Source: Adiantum capillus-veneris
Lineage: Eukaryota > Streptophyta > Polypodiopsida > Polypodiales > Pteridaceae
Assembly (NCBI GenBank): GCA_014529385.2
Contig: CM043969.1
Location: 71,884,676 to 71,948,675, forward strand
DNA length: 64,000 nt
Direction: 5' to 3'
The notes under the pieces were generated by a model. It was not told where the DNA came from. It was given only the letters and a program-made list of their open reading frames with translations, and did not search any database. The position numbers and the translations under genes are program-made. This document shows, piece after piece, positions 44,945 to 55,096 of this stretch. Position 1 is the first letter of the stretch. Every line of letters begins with the position of its first letter.

Positions 44945-46320
44945 CAAGGTCCACCACTTGTTCAAGCTAGATCTAAGAAAGTATATATACTGAGTCTTCA
45001 AACTAGTAAACCAAGGGAAGAGAGAAGCAGGGTCCATCACTTGTCCAAGCTCATCTCTAGACAACATAGAGAGATGTTATGTCTACTAATTGTCCAATAT
45101 AGTCATGGAGAAATGATAGAAGGTTGATCCACTTGTCCAACCTATCATCTCTAGTAAAATGGGAGGTTTGGCCTTAAGATTCACCATGTAACCAACATAT
45201 ACTTCATTGTATTATGAAGAGTAGAAAAGAAAAGCTCCACCACTTGTCTAAGGTAGTTCCAAAATCAACATGGAGAGAAGAAAGCTTCACCATTTGTCCA
45301 AGATAGGTTCCATTAAAACATGGAAAACCTCATATATGTTGTACATGGAAGCTTTTTTCCAAGGTCCACCACTTGTCCAAGCTAGGATCCATTAAAACAT
45401 GGATAGAAACAAGGCTCCACAACTCGTCCAACCTTTATAGCTGCGAAGTGTACCGGTTGTCTAAACTAGGCATGGGAAAATAATAGAAGGTCCACCACTT
45501 ATCCAATATATTATCTCTAATAGCATGGGAGGTTTGGTCTCAAGATTTAGGAATTGGCTGACCTGTATTTCATTGTATTATGATGAATTTGGTTTTAAAG
45601 TCAACTACTTATCCAAGCTATAAGTTTATATCTTGAATGGTATTCCTTCCCATCACTTAGAAAACCAATGATATGTTGTACATGGGAGGGTTTGTTACAA
45701 GGTCCACCACTTGTCCAAGCTAGTTTCATTGAAACATGGATGAAAACAAGCTCCACCATTTGTTAAATCTAGACTCCATTGAAATCTAGAAAATCCATTC
45801 TATGTTGTACATGGGGTTTTTGTTTTAAGGTCCAACACTTGTCCAAGCTAAGATCCATTGAAACATGGAGTAGAGAAACACTCCACCGCTTGTCCAAGCT
45901 AGGCAACATTGATAGTAGTTGGTTTATTTTGAAGATCCACCACGTGTCTAAGCTAACTCTATTGAAACATAGAGAGAAGAAAAGGTCCACCAACTATTCA
46001 AGCTAGGCTCCATTGAAACATGGACAGAAGCAAGCTCCACCATTTCTCCAAGATAGACTCCATTGAAACATGGAGAGAATCAAAGGTCCACCATTCTCCA
46101 AGCCAAGATCTAGTTGTCCAACCTATAAGGTTATATCTTAAATGGTAATCTTTCTAATCACTTGGAATACCCATGATATGTTTTACATGGGGGTTTCGTT
46201 CCAAGATCACCACTTGTCCAACCTAACTCTATTGAAACATAGAGAGAAGCAAAGGTCCACCACTTGTCCAAGCTAGTCTCCATTGAAACAAGGAGAGAAG
46301 CAAGCTCCATCATTTCTCCA
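44945..46320 (-). repeat. Motif array E (reverse orientation)
   Basis: Reverse copies of the 20-bp motif with the same landmarks as array D, more degenerate than B and D. A single forward copy (TTGGACAAGTGGTGGACCTA) lies outside it near 46,556. Confidence 0.88.
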
Positions 46321-46830
46321 AGATAGGCTAGCATGGATAAGTGCACCTTGAAACCAACCTTCCTATGAGGCAATAGAGCATATGCTACATATTTTATGTA
46401 TGCCCCATGCCTCAAATTAAGAAGTTATAGATTAGAAGTGGACCTTGCTTAAATGTCACATGCAATAAATTAAGGAAAAATAGCCAAGTGGATTGTATTC
46501 CTCAATGGATCCTTGCTTTCACAAGTTGTGAACCTTGAGTCACTTTTACATTAACTTGGACAAGTGGTGGACCTAGAAACCAAGCTCTCCATGTTGAGAT
46601 AAGTTGTAGATAGGACAGTAGAACATAGACAACGATAATGGATGCAATATACTCCTCTCCTAATAATCCAATTGATTGAAACCATGATATTTTAGTTGTT
46701 TTCATTGTGTATTGTATGTGCATAAAGTGGAATGAGACCTTAAGAAAACTCAAATTTTTGACAAAATCTCTATATTTTATACATGATATATTGAAAGTTG
46801 TCCAACTTGGGAATTGGGATTTTCCCACTT

Positions 46831-46846
46831 TACCTAATATGGTCTT
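46831..46846 (-). repeat. Right terminal inverted repeat (candidate)
   Basis: TACCTAATATGGTCTT is the exact reverse complement of 13,878-13,893. TTGT follows at 46,847-46,850. The inner flank TTTTCCCACTT echoes the palindrome near the left end. Confidence 0.6.
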
Positions 46847-46850
46847 TTGT

Positions 46851-47312
46851 ATTCTTTGTTTTGATTGTGCTACATTTGTTGATATACGAGTGGAGAAGCT
46901 GAGTAGTACAAAAATCCTCAATGAATGCACTCAGGGGCTCACCATCAATATTTGTTAGTCTCATTTGATTTGATGTTGCGTATACACATGCACCATGTCT
47001 TGCATTATTTGCTTTTGAGGTAGTGGCGTTCTTGATAAACATATCAAATAGTTGTACGATGGAGGTATATGAAGAGTGTCCGTTTGATATATTGAGAGGC
47101 ATGCAAGAAAGTGATGAATTCAAAGAATGTAGATTTTGACTTGATTCCGATTACCTTGTATGTGTCCATGGTAAATTTTCATAGTTCACCTGGTCATTGA
47201 AAATCAAGTCAGGAACAGAAAAGAGCGTTGTTGTAGCTAATTACATAGTTTCTAGACAATATGAGGTAAAATTACACAACAAACAAAACATTTTGCCTAA
47301 AGTCGCCTAAAG
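46851..47312 (-). other. Flank of the large element, downstream of the helicase remnant
   Basis: The minus-strand frame reading down from 47,123 is open (NNARHGACVYATSNQMRL) but runs into the candidate right end of the large element. I recognise no family. It may be the continuation of the transposon that carried the PIF1-like helicase. Confidence 0.4.
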
Positions 47313-48633
47313 TCACATGGAATATCTAACCATGTGGAGAGAATTCTGTTGGTAGGCTAGAACATTCTTGGGATTGGCATATTGAGTATTTTGAGGTGGC
47401 GTCATTCTGTCACATAAGAGACTCATGATGTATACCAAGAATGGGGCAAAGTCTTGTTTTATGAGGATGGCTTTCCTTGATATCGTGGCTCCTTGAGATT
47501 TGTGTCTCATAATTGCATACACCAGTGCCTAAAAAGACGTTCTTTTGTGGAACCATTTGCTGTTGATTGCCCTAGTAGCATGGTTTGTCCTTCAAACGGT
47601 CGTGGTAATACTTGGTAGAAAATATATTCACTTCTATTGCAGTAACTTGATTGGTATTGTCACACGATATAGATAATATCTATGCTTACAGAGAACATTA
47701 ACTTGACTATAGGTGCAACAAATGGCTTGACCTGCCATACTTAGCACCAATCACAATTTTTTATAGCTCATTAAAAGCCTTATCATGTATCCAATGCTAC
47801 AACAATGGCTGGTCAAGGGCATCGGTCTTAAGTGCAACAGTGACCACATCGCATGCTCGGAAAGGATTTTGTAGAATCAATTTGTTGTACTTATAGAAAT
47901 CTTCTCTATGTATGCTTATCATGGTCGATTATTCAATGGTCTTGAGGAGTCCACGCTCATCAATTACGCACTATGACATCATCTCTACTATTTGTTGCTC
48001 TATAGATTGCCTAACACAGATTCTGTCTAAGGACTGGATATACACGGGACGGGGTCTGTAGCATGGCAAATCGAGAAAGTCATGTTGTGGGTGGTGGTTG
48101 TAGCAATGGATGCCAAATTTTATATGTTCCATAGATAACATAGCAATGTCTGGTGGTGGCTCACTGGTGGTAGTTGCGCAAGATCTCCCAACAATAAGCT
48201 GAGCTTTTGACAAAATGGATCAAGTAGTGTTTTATTACTTATGATCGACATTTGACGATGATCATGGTAAAAATTGTGCTTGTCAACATTGATATTTTGT
48301 CTATGATAATGATGTTTGCATTGTGTATGGCTATGAATCTCTCATCAATGGGATATATTGCCTATGGAAAATGGAGAAAAAATGTTGTTTTGATGATGGA
48401 ATTTTGAATTGGTAGTGAACCGTTGCCGCCACGCTACTGAACCGGGCAGCTGCTACGCCAATGGATGCAGCGAGGACAACATTTTTATCATCTCTTATGA
48501 AAGTTCGAAGATAGTTTGCTGTTGTGAAGTCAAAATCACACTATTGGTCTGGTACAAATCCTGAAGCAAATGGAGCATTCTACCATGACTTTGGGATATT
48601 CATGGCTTGAAAGGTTGATACGTTGCACATGTG
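47313..48633 (-). pseudogene. PIF1-like helicase remnant, C-terminal part
   Basis: Minus-strand peptides in several frames match a PIF1-family DNA helicase of the type carried by Helitrons and related elements. Around 48,380-48,520 the order YLRTFIRDD then KNVVLAASIGVAAARF then TVHYQFKIP matches the block after Walker A in PIF1 proteins (VLA.ASSGIAA...TAHSRFKIP). The Walker A Gly-Lys-Thr itself is lost. Around 47,440-47,520 YAIMRHKSQGATI matches motif VI (the TVHKSQGxT block) and YIM-SLLCDRM the following MLSRVT-R block. Stops and frameshifts are numerous. The N-terminal part continues at 62,073 and beyond, on the far side of the Gypsy insertion. Confidence 0.75.
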
Positions 48634-49246
48634 TGTCATAAAATCTTATATCTACCTATTCCAAAAATACTTTCTCATATTGAACTGATCATTTAAAATG
48701 GGGGAGATGAATGGAAAAAAGAGGTAGAATATAGACATGTGCACATAATGGAGCTTAGAAGAGCTTAGGGTTAGCTTCATTAAAGACCTCCAAAGGTTAG
48801 TGTTAAAAGTTCTTAGATCTATGACCTTAAGCAAGCTGGGGCTGACCTTGAGGTGGGAACCCTACCCGAGCTGCTTGTCATCTTGCTCACTAAGGTGCTT
48901 AAGGTGTTTGTGGGCACCTTGCCCAAGCTTGAGGTTCTTGTCATGCTTAAATGACTAAGGTGCTGGAAGTGTTCAATTCAAACATGATCTCTCAAGAGGC
49001 ATAAAAGATTGTCATGCTTAAATGACTAAGGTTCTTGAAGTGTTCAATTCAAACATGATCTCTTGAGAAGCATAATAGATACCTTTTAAGATCCTCCCCA
49101 TTTTCCCCTCATGATGTGCTTGAATACTATTGGATAGGCTTTAAAGAAGTCAAATGAGAATTTTTAGATGCATTTAAATAAATAATTAAGCTCTTTCTCT
49201 TAAAGAGGGAAAATAGGACACTTGTCCAAATGATATAATTAAATAA

Positions 49247-49315
<69 letters not shown>

Positions 49316-49352
49316 CGACCAAGCATGAGAGGGGGGCTGATTTGGGCATCCT

Positions 49353-49431
<79 letters not shown>

Positions 49432-50098
49432 TGATGGTGTGAAGCAAAGAACTCCATCTCCTTCTCCAAGCTTCAGAAGTTGAGAGTCTACACCATCAAC
49501 TCTTGGCTATGGAATGCAAATCCAACCAAGAGCCAAGCTTCAATGGTATGCTCATCTTCTCTACCATCTATATGACTATGCTAAGCTAAGCTACAAGAGT
49601 AACCTATGGTGACAAAGTACTTCTTTTTCGTATGTTACTTCTTCTTCCTCTTCCCTTCCCTCATTCCCTACTAGCTCTCTCCACGTTTGAAGGTGTTTGA
49701 GGTCTTGGGACTAAGGCCGGGGACAAGTTAATGCTTTCATTAATTTGATTAAGGTCATACTTTAATACTTGAAGCTTTCCATCTTCATTGCATCGACTAG
49801 GTCTTAAGGAACACAAAGCTTGTATTGTACCAAGTCTCTCATTATGGGAGAATCTATGATACAAAAGCCTTTTGGAGGGGGGACCGGCTCCAAGTGAATC
49901 CGGTCCTCAACTATGGTCAACTTCTCTAATTCTCTCTCTTGCAAAATATTGTTCATGCCAAGCTAATTAGGTATAATGAATATGCTGCTATCCATCATCA
50001 AGTCTTCTCTTTACGCTCTTGAAGAATTCTCTTAAAAATGATCACTATAGTTATTTTAATTCTGCTACTTTTCATATTACAAGTCCAATTCCATTGCA
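48634..50098 (+). repeat. Gypsy 5' LTR
   Basis: It starts TGTCATAAAAT and ends CCATTGCA. It contains a tandem pair of a roughly 70-bp block (GTCATGCTTAAATGACTAAGG) around 48,936-49,075 that is also duplicated in the 3' LTR, so it predates insertion. Internal GA, poly-G, CT and CA tracts differ strongly in length from the 3' copy. Confidence 0.85.
49253..49430. repeat. GA tract, 36-base poly-G, CT tract and CA tract
   Basis: (GA)n occupies about 49,252-49,280, an unbroken G run reaches 49,315, (CT)n is at about 49,357-49,395 and (CA)n at about 49,396-49,429. The GA and CT tracts can pair as a hairpin. The 3' LTR has no long G run at the same place. Confidence 0.9.
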
Positions 50099-50099
50099 A

Positions 50100-50111
50100 T
50101 GGTATCAAAGC
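50100..50111 (+). promoter_or_regulatory. Gypsy primer-binding site
   Basis: TGGTATCAAAGC, one mismatch from the initiator-Met tRNA primer site (TGGTATCAGAGC), lies two bases past the 5' LTR end. Confidence 0.8.
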
Positions 50112-50503
50112 TATTGGTTTCTCTTTTCTTGCTTAAGAAGAGAGGTCCTTAAGTTGTGCACAAAAGGTTGGACTTGTTAATTGCAAGAGGGTAAGTGGAA
50201 CATAGATCTTTTTTCTTGATGGGAAGGACTTAGTTTGAGGTACACGGTTGAGAACTATAGACTTAATAATGGAGTCTTTCGGGACTTGCCTTTGGCTTAA
50301 CCATTATTGAGCTAATAGCAAGCTCGACAGGAACCATAATCCATCGGGCATTGTTAAACCCTCTCCACTACTCTTTGCAATCAAAAATATCTAAACCACG
50401 GGTGTGGTTGCTTGAGAGCCGATTTTCAAGAGTTGAGAAGGGTAGCAACTACGGTTTTGAGGGTACCAAAGCACAAAATACTACTTACATAAATTTAATT
50501 AGC

Positions 50504-51775
50504 ATGAATGACAATAATAAAGGGAGTAGAATGAATGTTGATAACTTTGATTTTGCACATGAAGGTGCTATTGAAGATGCCCCCATGCTTGTGAACTATC
50601 TTGTCACTAGGGTGCAACAAGCTATGGGCAATCCTGCCCTACAAGCCAAAGTTACCCAACAACTTCGCAGCTATGGCCTCCTTCAAACTCCCCAAGACAA
50701 GAGAGCTTAGGAAACCTCTTAATGAGACTTCCAAAAGAAGACTCTCTCCAATGGGGGAGGAAGAAGAGGAAACCACTGAAGGAGAAAGAAGTGCTTCGGA
50801 GGATGTGGCTCCACGAAGACGTCGGTCTTAACGATTACCAAGTCCTCCTAAGAGGAAATGATCACCGTATAGTCCTTCTTCTCATCATTCTGACAAAGAA
50901 GGGAGGAACCAAAGGAAGAAAAATACAAGAAAGAGGTCACCCTCTTCTCCATCTTCATCATCTTCCTCCTCTCCCGATGAAAGCAACGGATATTCTCCTA
51001 AAGAATACAAGAGGACAGGACATTGCAAGTCCCATCCTACTTGGAAAAGGTCTTATGAGCTAAAGAAGTTCAAGGAGGGAAGAAAGAGCATCTCTTTTCT
51101 CACCTACGATTACAACTTTGGTGCTACAGACAAAGTTTTGGCCTTCATCCACGCCATGTAGCTATGCACTTCCAAAAGTCTGTCTGTTAATGGTGGGCTA
51201 GTCTTCATGGGAATGGCGAAGCCCCAAGAATATGGAAAAATCTACGAGTTTCCATAATGAAGCAATTCCTTGCAAGCGATGCCAAGGACAAAGTGCTTAC
51301 CGAATGGTGAAATTTGAAGCTACTCTTCAACGATTCTATCCACAAATATGTAGACAAGTTTTGGGATTCACATCTCAAAGCTACAGTCTTTCAAAGGATA
51401 GACTTCGTTGAACAAAAGCAACAATTTTTGCGGGATTACATGAAGAAATGGCCGAGTATGTCAACTCACAACAGCCTAGCACTATCACCGAAGTCATCCA
51501 CCACACTATGATTGCTTCAAGGATCAATTTCCAACAAGGGGCAAGAAGAAATTTCAAGCCCATGGAAAACAAGGAGCGAAATGAAGCTAAAGGGAAGAGC
51601 AATGCTCAAAACTCTTCCCAAAACACCAACACAAACAAAAACAGGGCCAAGGAGAAAGGAGCTTACAAAGGTAAAAATAACTCTCTCCCAAAGAATTAGA
51701 GACCTTTCATAAAGACCATAAATGCTTTAAGTGTGGGGAGCCGAACATGGTTATCGTTCTTGCCCCAACAGAAAT
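50504..51775 (+). pseudogene. Gypsy gag remnant
   Basis: An N-terminal frame begins at ATG 50,504 (MNDNNKGSRMNV) and stops at 50,710. Further gag-like pieces follow in other frames, including the YVDKFWDSHLKATVF and QQFLRDYMKKWP stretches near 51,345-51,460 and a basic tail near 51,540-51,700. A CCHC zinc knuckle (C-x2-C-x4-H-x4-C) is recognisable at about 51,723-51,766 but is broken by an extra base. Stops in every frame rule out a product. Confidence 0.75.
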
Positions 51776-51806
51776 GTAGGCAAAGACACTCCTAGAGCTT
51801 CCATGG

Positions 51807-52133
51807 TTGAAGCTCCAAAAGAGGATACTCATTGCAAAGGCTCATCCCTTTGATGCCCTTATTCTCTTTGACCTTGGATCTACTCACAACTTTATATCAA
51901 AGGAGCTGGCCGCTAAGCTGGGCATACAAGCTTTCGAGATGGGAGATACTGTCATTGCTGATGGAGCTTTCAAGGGACAACAAGCCTTCATCACGCCCTT
52001 AATTGGGAAGTTGAGGCTTCATGTCCAAATCTATGTCGACAAAGAAGATTTCTTTATCTCCCCTCTCCAACATGAGGATGCTATCCTAGGTACCATGGTT
52101 CAACCGCATGGCTGCCAACATAAAGTTCCCTGA
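51807..52133 (+). pseudogene. Gypsy aspartic protease remnant
   Basis: ALILFDLGSTHNFIS is the retropepsin active-site region; the canonical D-S/T-G is D-L-G here. It is followed by flap-like strands and ends DAILGTMVQPHG. The frame closes at 52,133 where reverse transcriptase should follow. Confidence 0.8.
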
Positions 52134-52439
52134 AAGAAGAATCAACTTCACCTACATGGAAAAGAGAATTTATATAGATGCTAATAAGTCTGGTCGTACT
52201 ATACCACTCGTTAACTTACCTGCTTTTGATAAGTCAATGAAAAGCTCGGTTTTTGCGTGCATGATTTTTGTCAAAGAATCCACTAATATTGACCCTAATG
52301 TTTTCGGTAAAGATGATAGGGAATCAAGAATAATTAGAGTTATCTAATTTCTTAAATGGATTCCAAGATGTTTTTATCGAAGATATCCCTGGAGAGCTAC
52401 TTCCAAAATGAGGGGATGATGACCATAACATAGACCTTC

Positions 52440-53628
52440 TACTCGGGAGCTCACCACCTAATAAGCCTCCTTATAGAGTTTCTCAAGCTAAACAAGAGGA
52501 GATTATGAGGCAAGTGTATGAACTGGTAGATAAAGGGATGATGAGGCCTAGTTCTTCTCCCTTTTGTTCACTCGTCCTTCTAGTGCAAAAGAAAGGTGGC
52601 ACATACCGCATTTGTGTGGGCTATCGAGCACTAAACCGTATCACTATCAAAAACAGATTTCATGCACGGGTAGAATATCTGTTTGATAAGCTACAAGACT
52701 TGACATACTTCACTTGAATTGACCTTAAAAGTGGCTATCATCAAATAAGGATAGTGAATGAAGATATCATAAAGATCGCGTTTCGCACAACGTTTGGTCT
52801 TTATGAATATCTTGTCATGCCTTTTGGCTTGACAAATGCTCCAGCCATGTTCAACCGCCTAATGGAGAAAATCTTTTGACTCTACTGTATGTTTATAGGA
52901 GTGTTCTTTAACAATATCATCATCTACTCCAAATCCATTGAGGAGCATAAGAAACACCTCTAGGTGATTTTTCAAGCTTTGAAGGAGAATAACTTTTCAT
53001 TAATCCAAAGAAGAGTGAATTTTTCCTTCAAGAGATTCAATACTTAGGTCACACTATCTCTCAAGATGGTATCCGTATGGATCCAACAAAGTTAGAGGTG
53101 ATAAATGGATGGCCTAACCCAAGGAATCTACATGAGCTACAAAGCTTTATTGGTATGTGTGCATGCTATAGATGCTTCATACCTAAGTTCTCCCAAATAA
53201 CGGGACCATTACATGACTTGTAAAAGAAGAATGTTAAGCAGTTATGGTCTGCCAAGGAGCAAAATTCTTTTGATAAGCTTAAAGAAAATCTTACCTCTCA
53301 ACCTATGCTTACACTTTTGGACCTCTCAAAACCATTTGAGGTCCAATGTGATGCTTGTGGAGATTGCCTTGTAGCAGTCTTGCTTCAAGAGGGGCATGCC
53401 ATAGCATATGAGAGTCGAAGACTCAATTCCGATGAGCGTGTCTTGGGCATCTATGAAAAGGAGCTACTATCTATCCTACATGCCCTTGATACATGGAAGT
53501 ACTACCTTTTGGGGACTTCATTCATCCTATAAACGGATCACCAAAGTCTTAAGTACATGACCCAAACCAAGCTCTCCAATAAACAAATGAGGTGGGAAAA
53601 TTTTCTTTTGCAATTCAGTATTCATATT
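52440..53628 (+). pseudogene. Gypsy reverse transcriptase and RNase H remnant (left part)
   Basis: Reverse transcriptase landmarks run in order: [67 protein letters not shown] and VFFNNIIIYS. The catalytic (Y/F)xDD is FxNN near 52,904-52,918, so polymerase activity is lost. RNase H landmarks follow (FEVQCDACGDCLVAVLLQ, YEKELLSILHALDTWKYYL, TDHQSLKYM). In-frame stops occur at about 52,717, 52,878 and 53,532. The Copia element interrupts RNase H at 53,629, and the reading resumes at 58,810. Confidence 0.9.
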
Positions 53629-53855
53629 TGTTACCATATACATGTGGTAGTGATGTGTGTGAACACACTAGGACCGCCGGGGCATTTTTTCCCTCTTTAG
53701 GAGGTTTTTTCCCCCGTGCATTGTATATACGCCCATCACTCTAGGGCTAACTATCTTTCCATTGCACACTAAGTAACACACTCTCTATTGTGTGCCTTGA
53801 GCTTCCTTCGTCTTCTCCAAGCTGTGTGTGTTTCTCTGCAACCCTAATTCCAACA
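53629..53855 (+). repeat. Copia 5' LTR
   Basis: 227 bp with a TATA box (TGTATATAC, TATATA at 53,724-53,729) and a poly-C/T rich upstream part. It drives element transcription. It is identical to 58,578-58,804 by eye. Confidence 0.95.
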
Positions 53856-53857
53856 AT

Positions 53858-53870
53858 TGGTATTAGAGCA
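53858..53870 (+). promoter_or_regulatory. Copia primer-binding site
   Basis: TGGTATTAGAGC just downstream of the 5' LTR matches the initiator-Met tRNA 3' end with one mismatch. Confidence 0.8.
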
Positions 53871-54217
53871 GGTCACGTCCTCCCGGGCTTAATCGCCAGC
53901 TGCTCCAGCACACGCCTGCTCACTTTCTCCGATTTCAGTGAGCTTTGGCGAGCGTTCGCAGGTCGACAAATATTTTGGGAGAACTCGAAGAGCTTGGTCT
54001 GCTCAGAATTTTGATTTGGGCTCATTTCGGCCTCCGTTTCCACTACAAGCAATACTGCACAGGCTATTTCGTCATTTTGTGCAGATTTTCTGTCAGTGCC
54101 GTTTTCTGCATAACAGGTGCCTTATAGTCTTCTACGGATTGTGCTATATAGCACGAGTTGTTCCCGCTCCATTTCTCCTATTTTCGGGCAGTTTTCACAT
54201 CAGGTGCAGCATTTATC

Positions 54218-55096
54218 ATGGCTGACAACAACAACACAGATGTGTTCAAGATGTTTGCTGTTGAGGACAGGTTGGATGGGGACAACTACCCTATGTGGGC
54301 TTATATGATGCAACATGTTCTTGTGTCAAAAGGTGTCTGGAACATTGTGCAGGGCATTGATGTACGTCCTGGTTCTGAAGATGTAGGCGATGTTGAGGAT
54401 GTTGCAGGTCTTGCTGCAAGGATTGCAGCTGTTAGAGTTGTTTTGCCTACGGCAAAACAAGCTCGTTGGGATGTTAAGGATGCGCAGGCTCATGCATTGA
54501 TTGCGTTGTCTGTGAAGCGCACCATTATTCCTCACATCCGTTCAGCAAAATCTGCAAAACAGGCTTGGGATATTCTAGCAGGTCTTTATGCAAGCCGCAA
54601 TGAGGCTAAAATTGCTTTGCTGCGTAAAGAGCTAGAGTCAAAGATTATGCATGAGGAAGATGATATGGACACTTTCCTTGCTAGTGTCAAGGATATCAAT
54701 GAGCAACTCATTTCTGCAAGTGAAGTCATTTCGGACAGTTCCCTTGTGCAGACTGTTCTTGATGCCTTACCAGATTCCTACCAGACTTTTGCTAGTACTT
54801 GGAGACTTATGACCCAAGGAAATCCTAAAGTTGTCAAGTTTGATGCATTATGCACATTGCTGTTGCAAGAGTCACTTTCTAGAAAAAACATGACTAGGCA
54901 GCGTGCAGTTGAACAGGCTTTTATTGCTTCTCAAAGAAAGGGTGGTAACAGCAATGCAACCACTTCTTATGGTTCTGTTGCAAGTGGAAAAAATTCTGTT
55001 TCTAATGCTTCTGCTGGCAGCAATTCGTCTGGAATTCTGGCGATAAGGGCAAAAAGAAGATGCGTTGCCATTATTGTAAAGCCAATGATCACTTGA
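54218..55096 (+). CDS. Copia Gag (start of the Gag-Pol polyprotein)
   Basis: The ATG at 54,218 opens MADNNNTDVFKMFAVEDRL followed by NYPMWAYMM, the usual start of Copia Gag (UBN2/retrotran_gag type: G-x-N-Y-x-x-W). The AWDILAGLY and SLVQTVLDALPDSYQTF blocks are also typical. Gag packages element RNA in cytoplasmic virus-like particles. The frame ends at 55,096 because one base is missing near 55,033 in an A pair; the zinc knuckle and protease continue in the next frame, so this was one polyprotein. An unusually large leader (360 bp) separates the LTR and ATG. Confidence 0.92.
   Translation: MADNNNTDVFKMFAVEDRLDGDNYPMWAYMMQHVLVSKGVWNIVQGIDVRPGSEDVGDVEDVAGLAARIAAVRVVLPTAKQARWDVKDAQAHALIALSVKRTIIPHIRSAKSAKQAWDILAGLYASRNEAKIALLRKELESKIMHEEDDMDTFLASVKDINEQLISASEVISDSSLVQTVLDALPDSYQTFASTWRLMTQGNPKVVKFDALCTLLLQESLSRKNMTRQRAVEQAFIASQRKGGNSNATTSYGSVASGKNSVSNASAGSNSSGILAIRAKRRCVAIIVKPMIT

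Larger units (their letters stand above)
13878..46846. mobile_element. Candidate giant DNA element, about 33 kb
   Basis: A perfect 16-bp inverted pair, AAGACCATATTAGGTA at 13,878-13,893 and its reverse complement at 46,831-46,846, bounds this region. Weaker similarity (TGGKAAAATCYCA-like) follows inward. The tetranucleotide TTGT lies directly outside both ends (13,874-13,877 and 46,847-46,850), as a short target duplication would. Every copy of the 20-bp array motif in the window falls inside. The interior holds a DUF7869 gene beside the left end, ParB-like, SET and two FCP1-like genes, and arrays whose orientation switches near 40 kb. A cut-and-paste-type element with subterminal repeats is my inference. 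A chance 16-bp match exactly at these positions is unlikely but was judged by eye. An alternative is a host gene cluster invaded by a satellite. Confidence 0.5.

Noticed and set aside
17490-46320. Centromeric satellite
   Set aside because: Arrays are interrupted by open genes with introns and switch orientation between the two arms, which does not fit a simple centromere block. Not fully excluded without a genome-wide map.
13878-46846. Assignment to the CACTA (En/Spm) superfamily
   Set aside because: The N-terminal domain of the DUF7869 protein is CACTA-associated, but the ends do not begin CACTA and the flanking duplication looks like 4 bp rather than 3.
47313-48633. A functional host PIF1 helicase gene
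   Set aside because: The ATP-binding Gly-Lys-Thr is gone, frames change repeatedly, and the N-terminal half lies 13 kb away beyond a retrotransposon.
49206-49226. A copy of the 20-bp motif inside the Gypsy LTR (ACTTGTCCAA)
   Set aside because: Only 10 bases match and the rest of the motif is absent; this is most likely chance.
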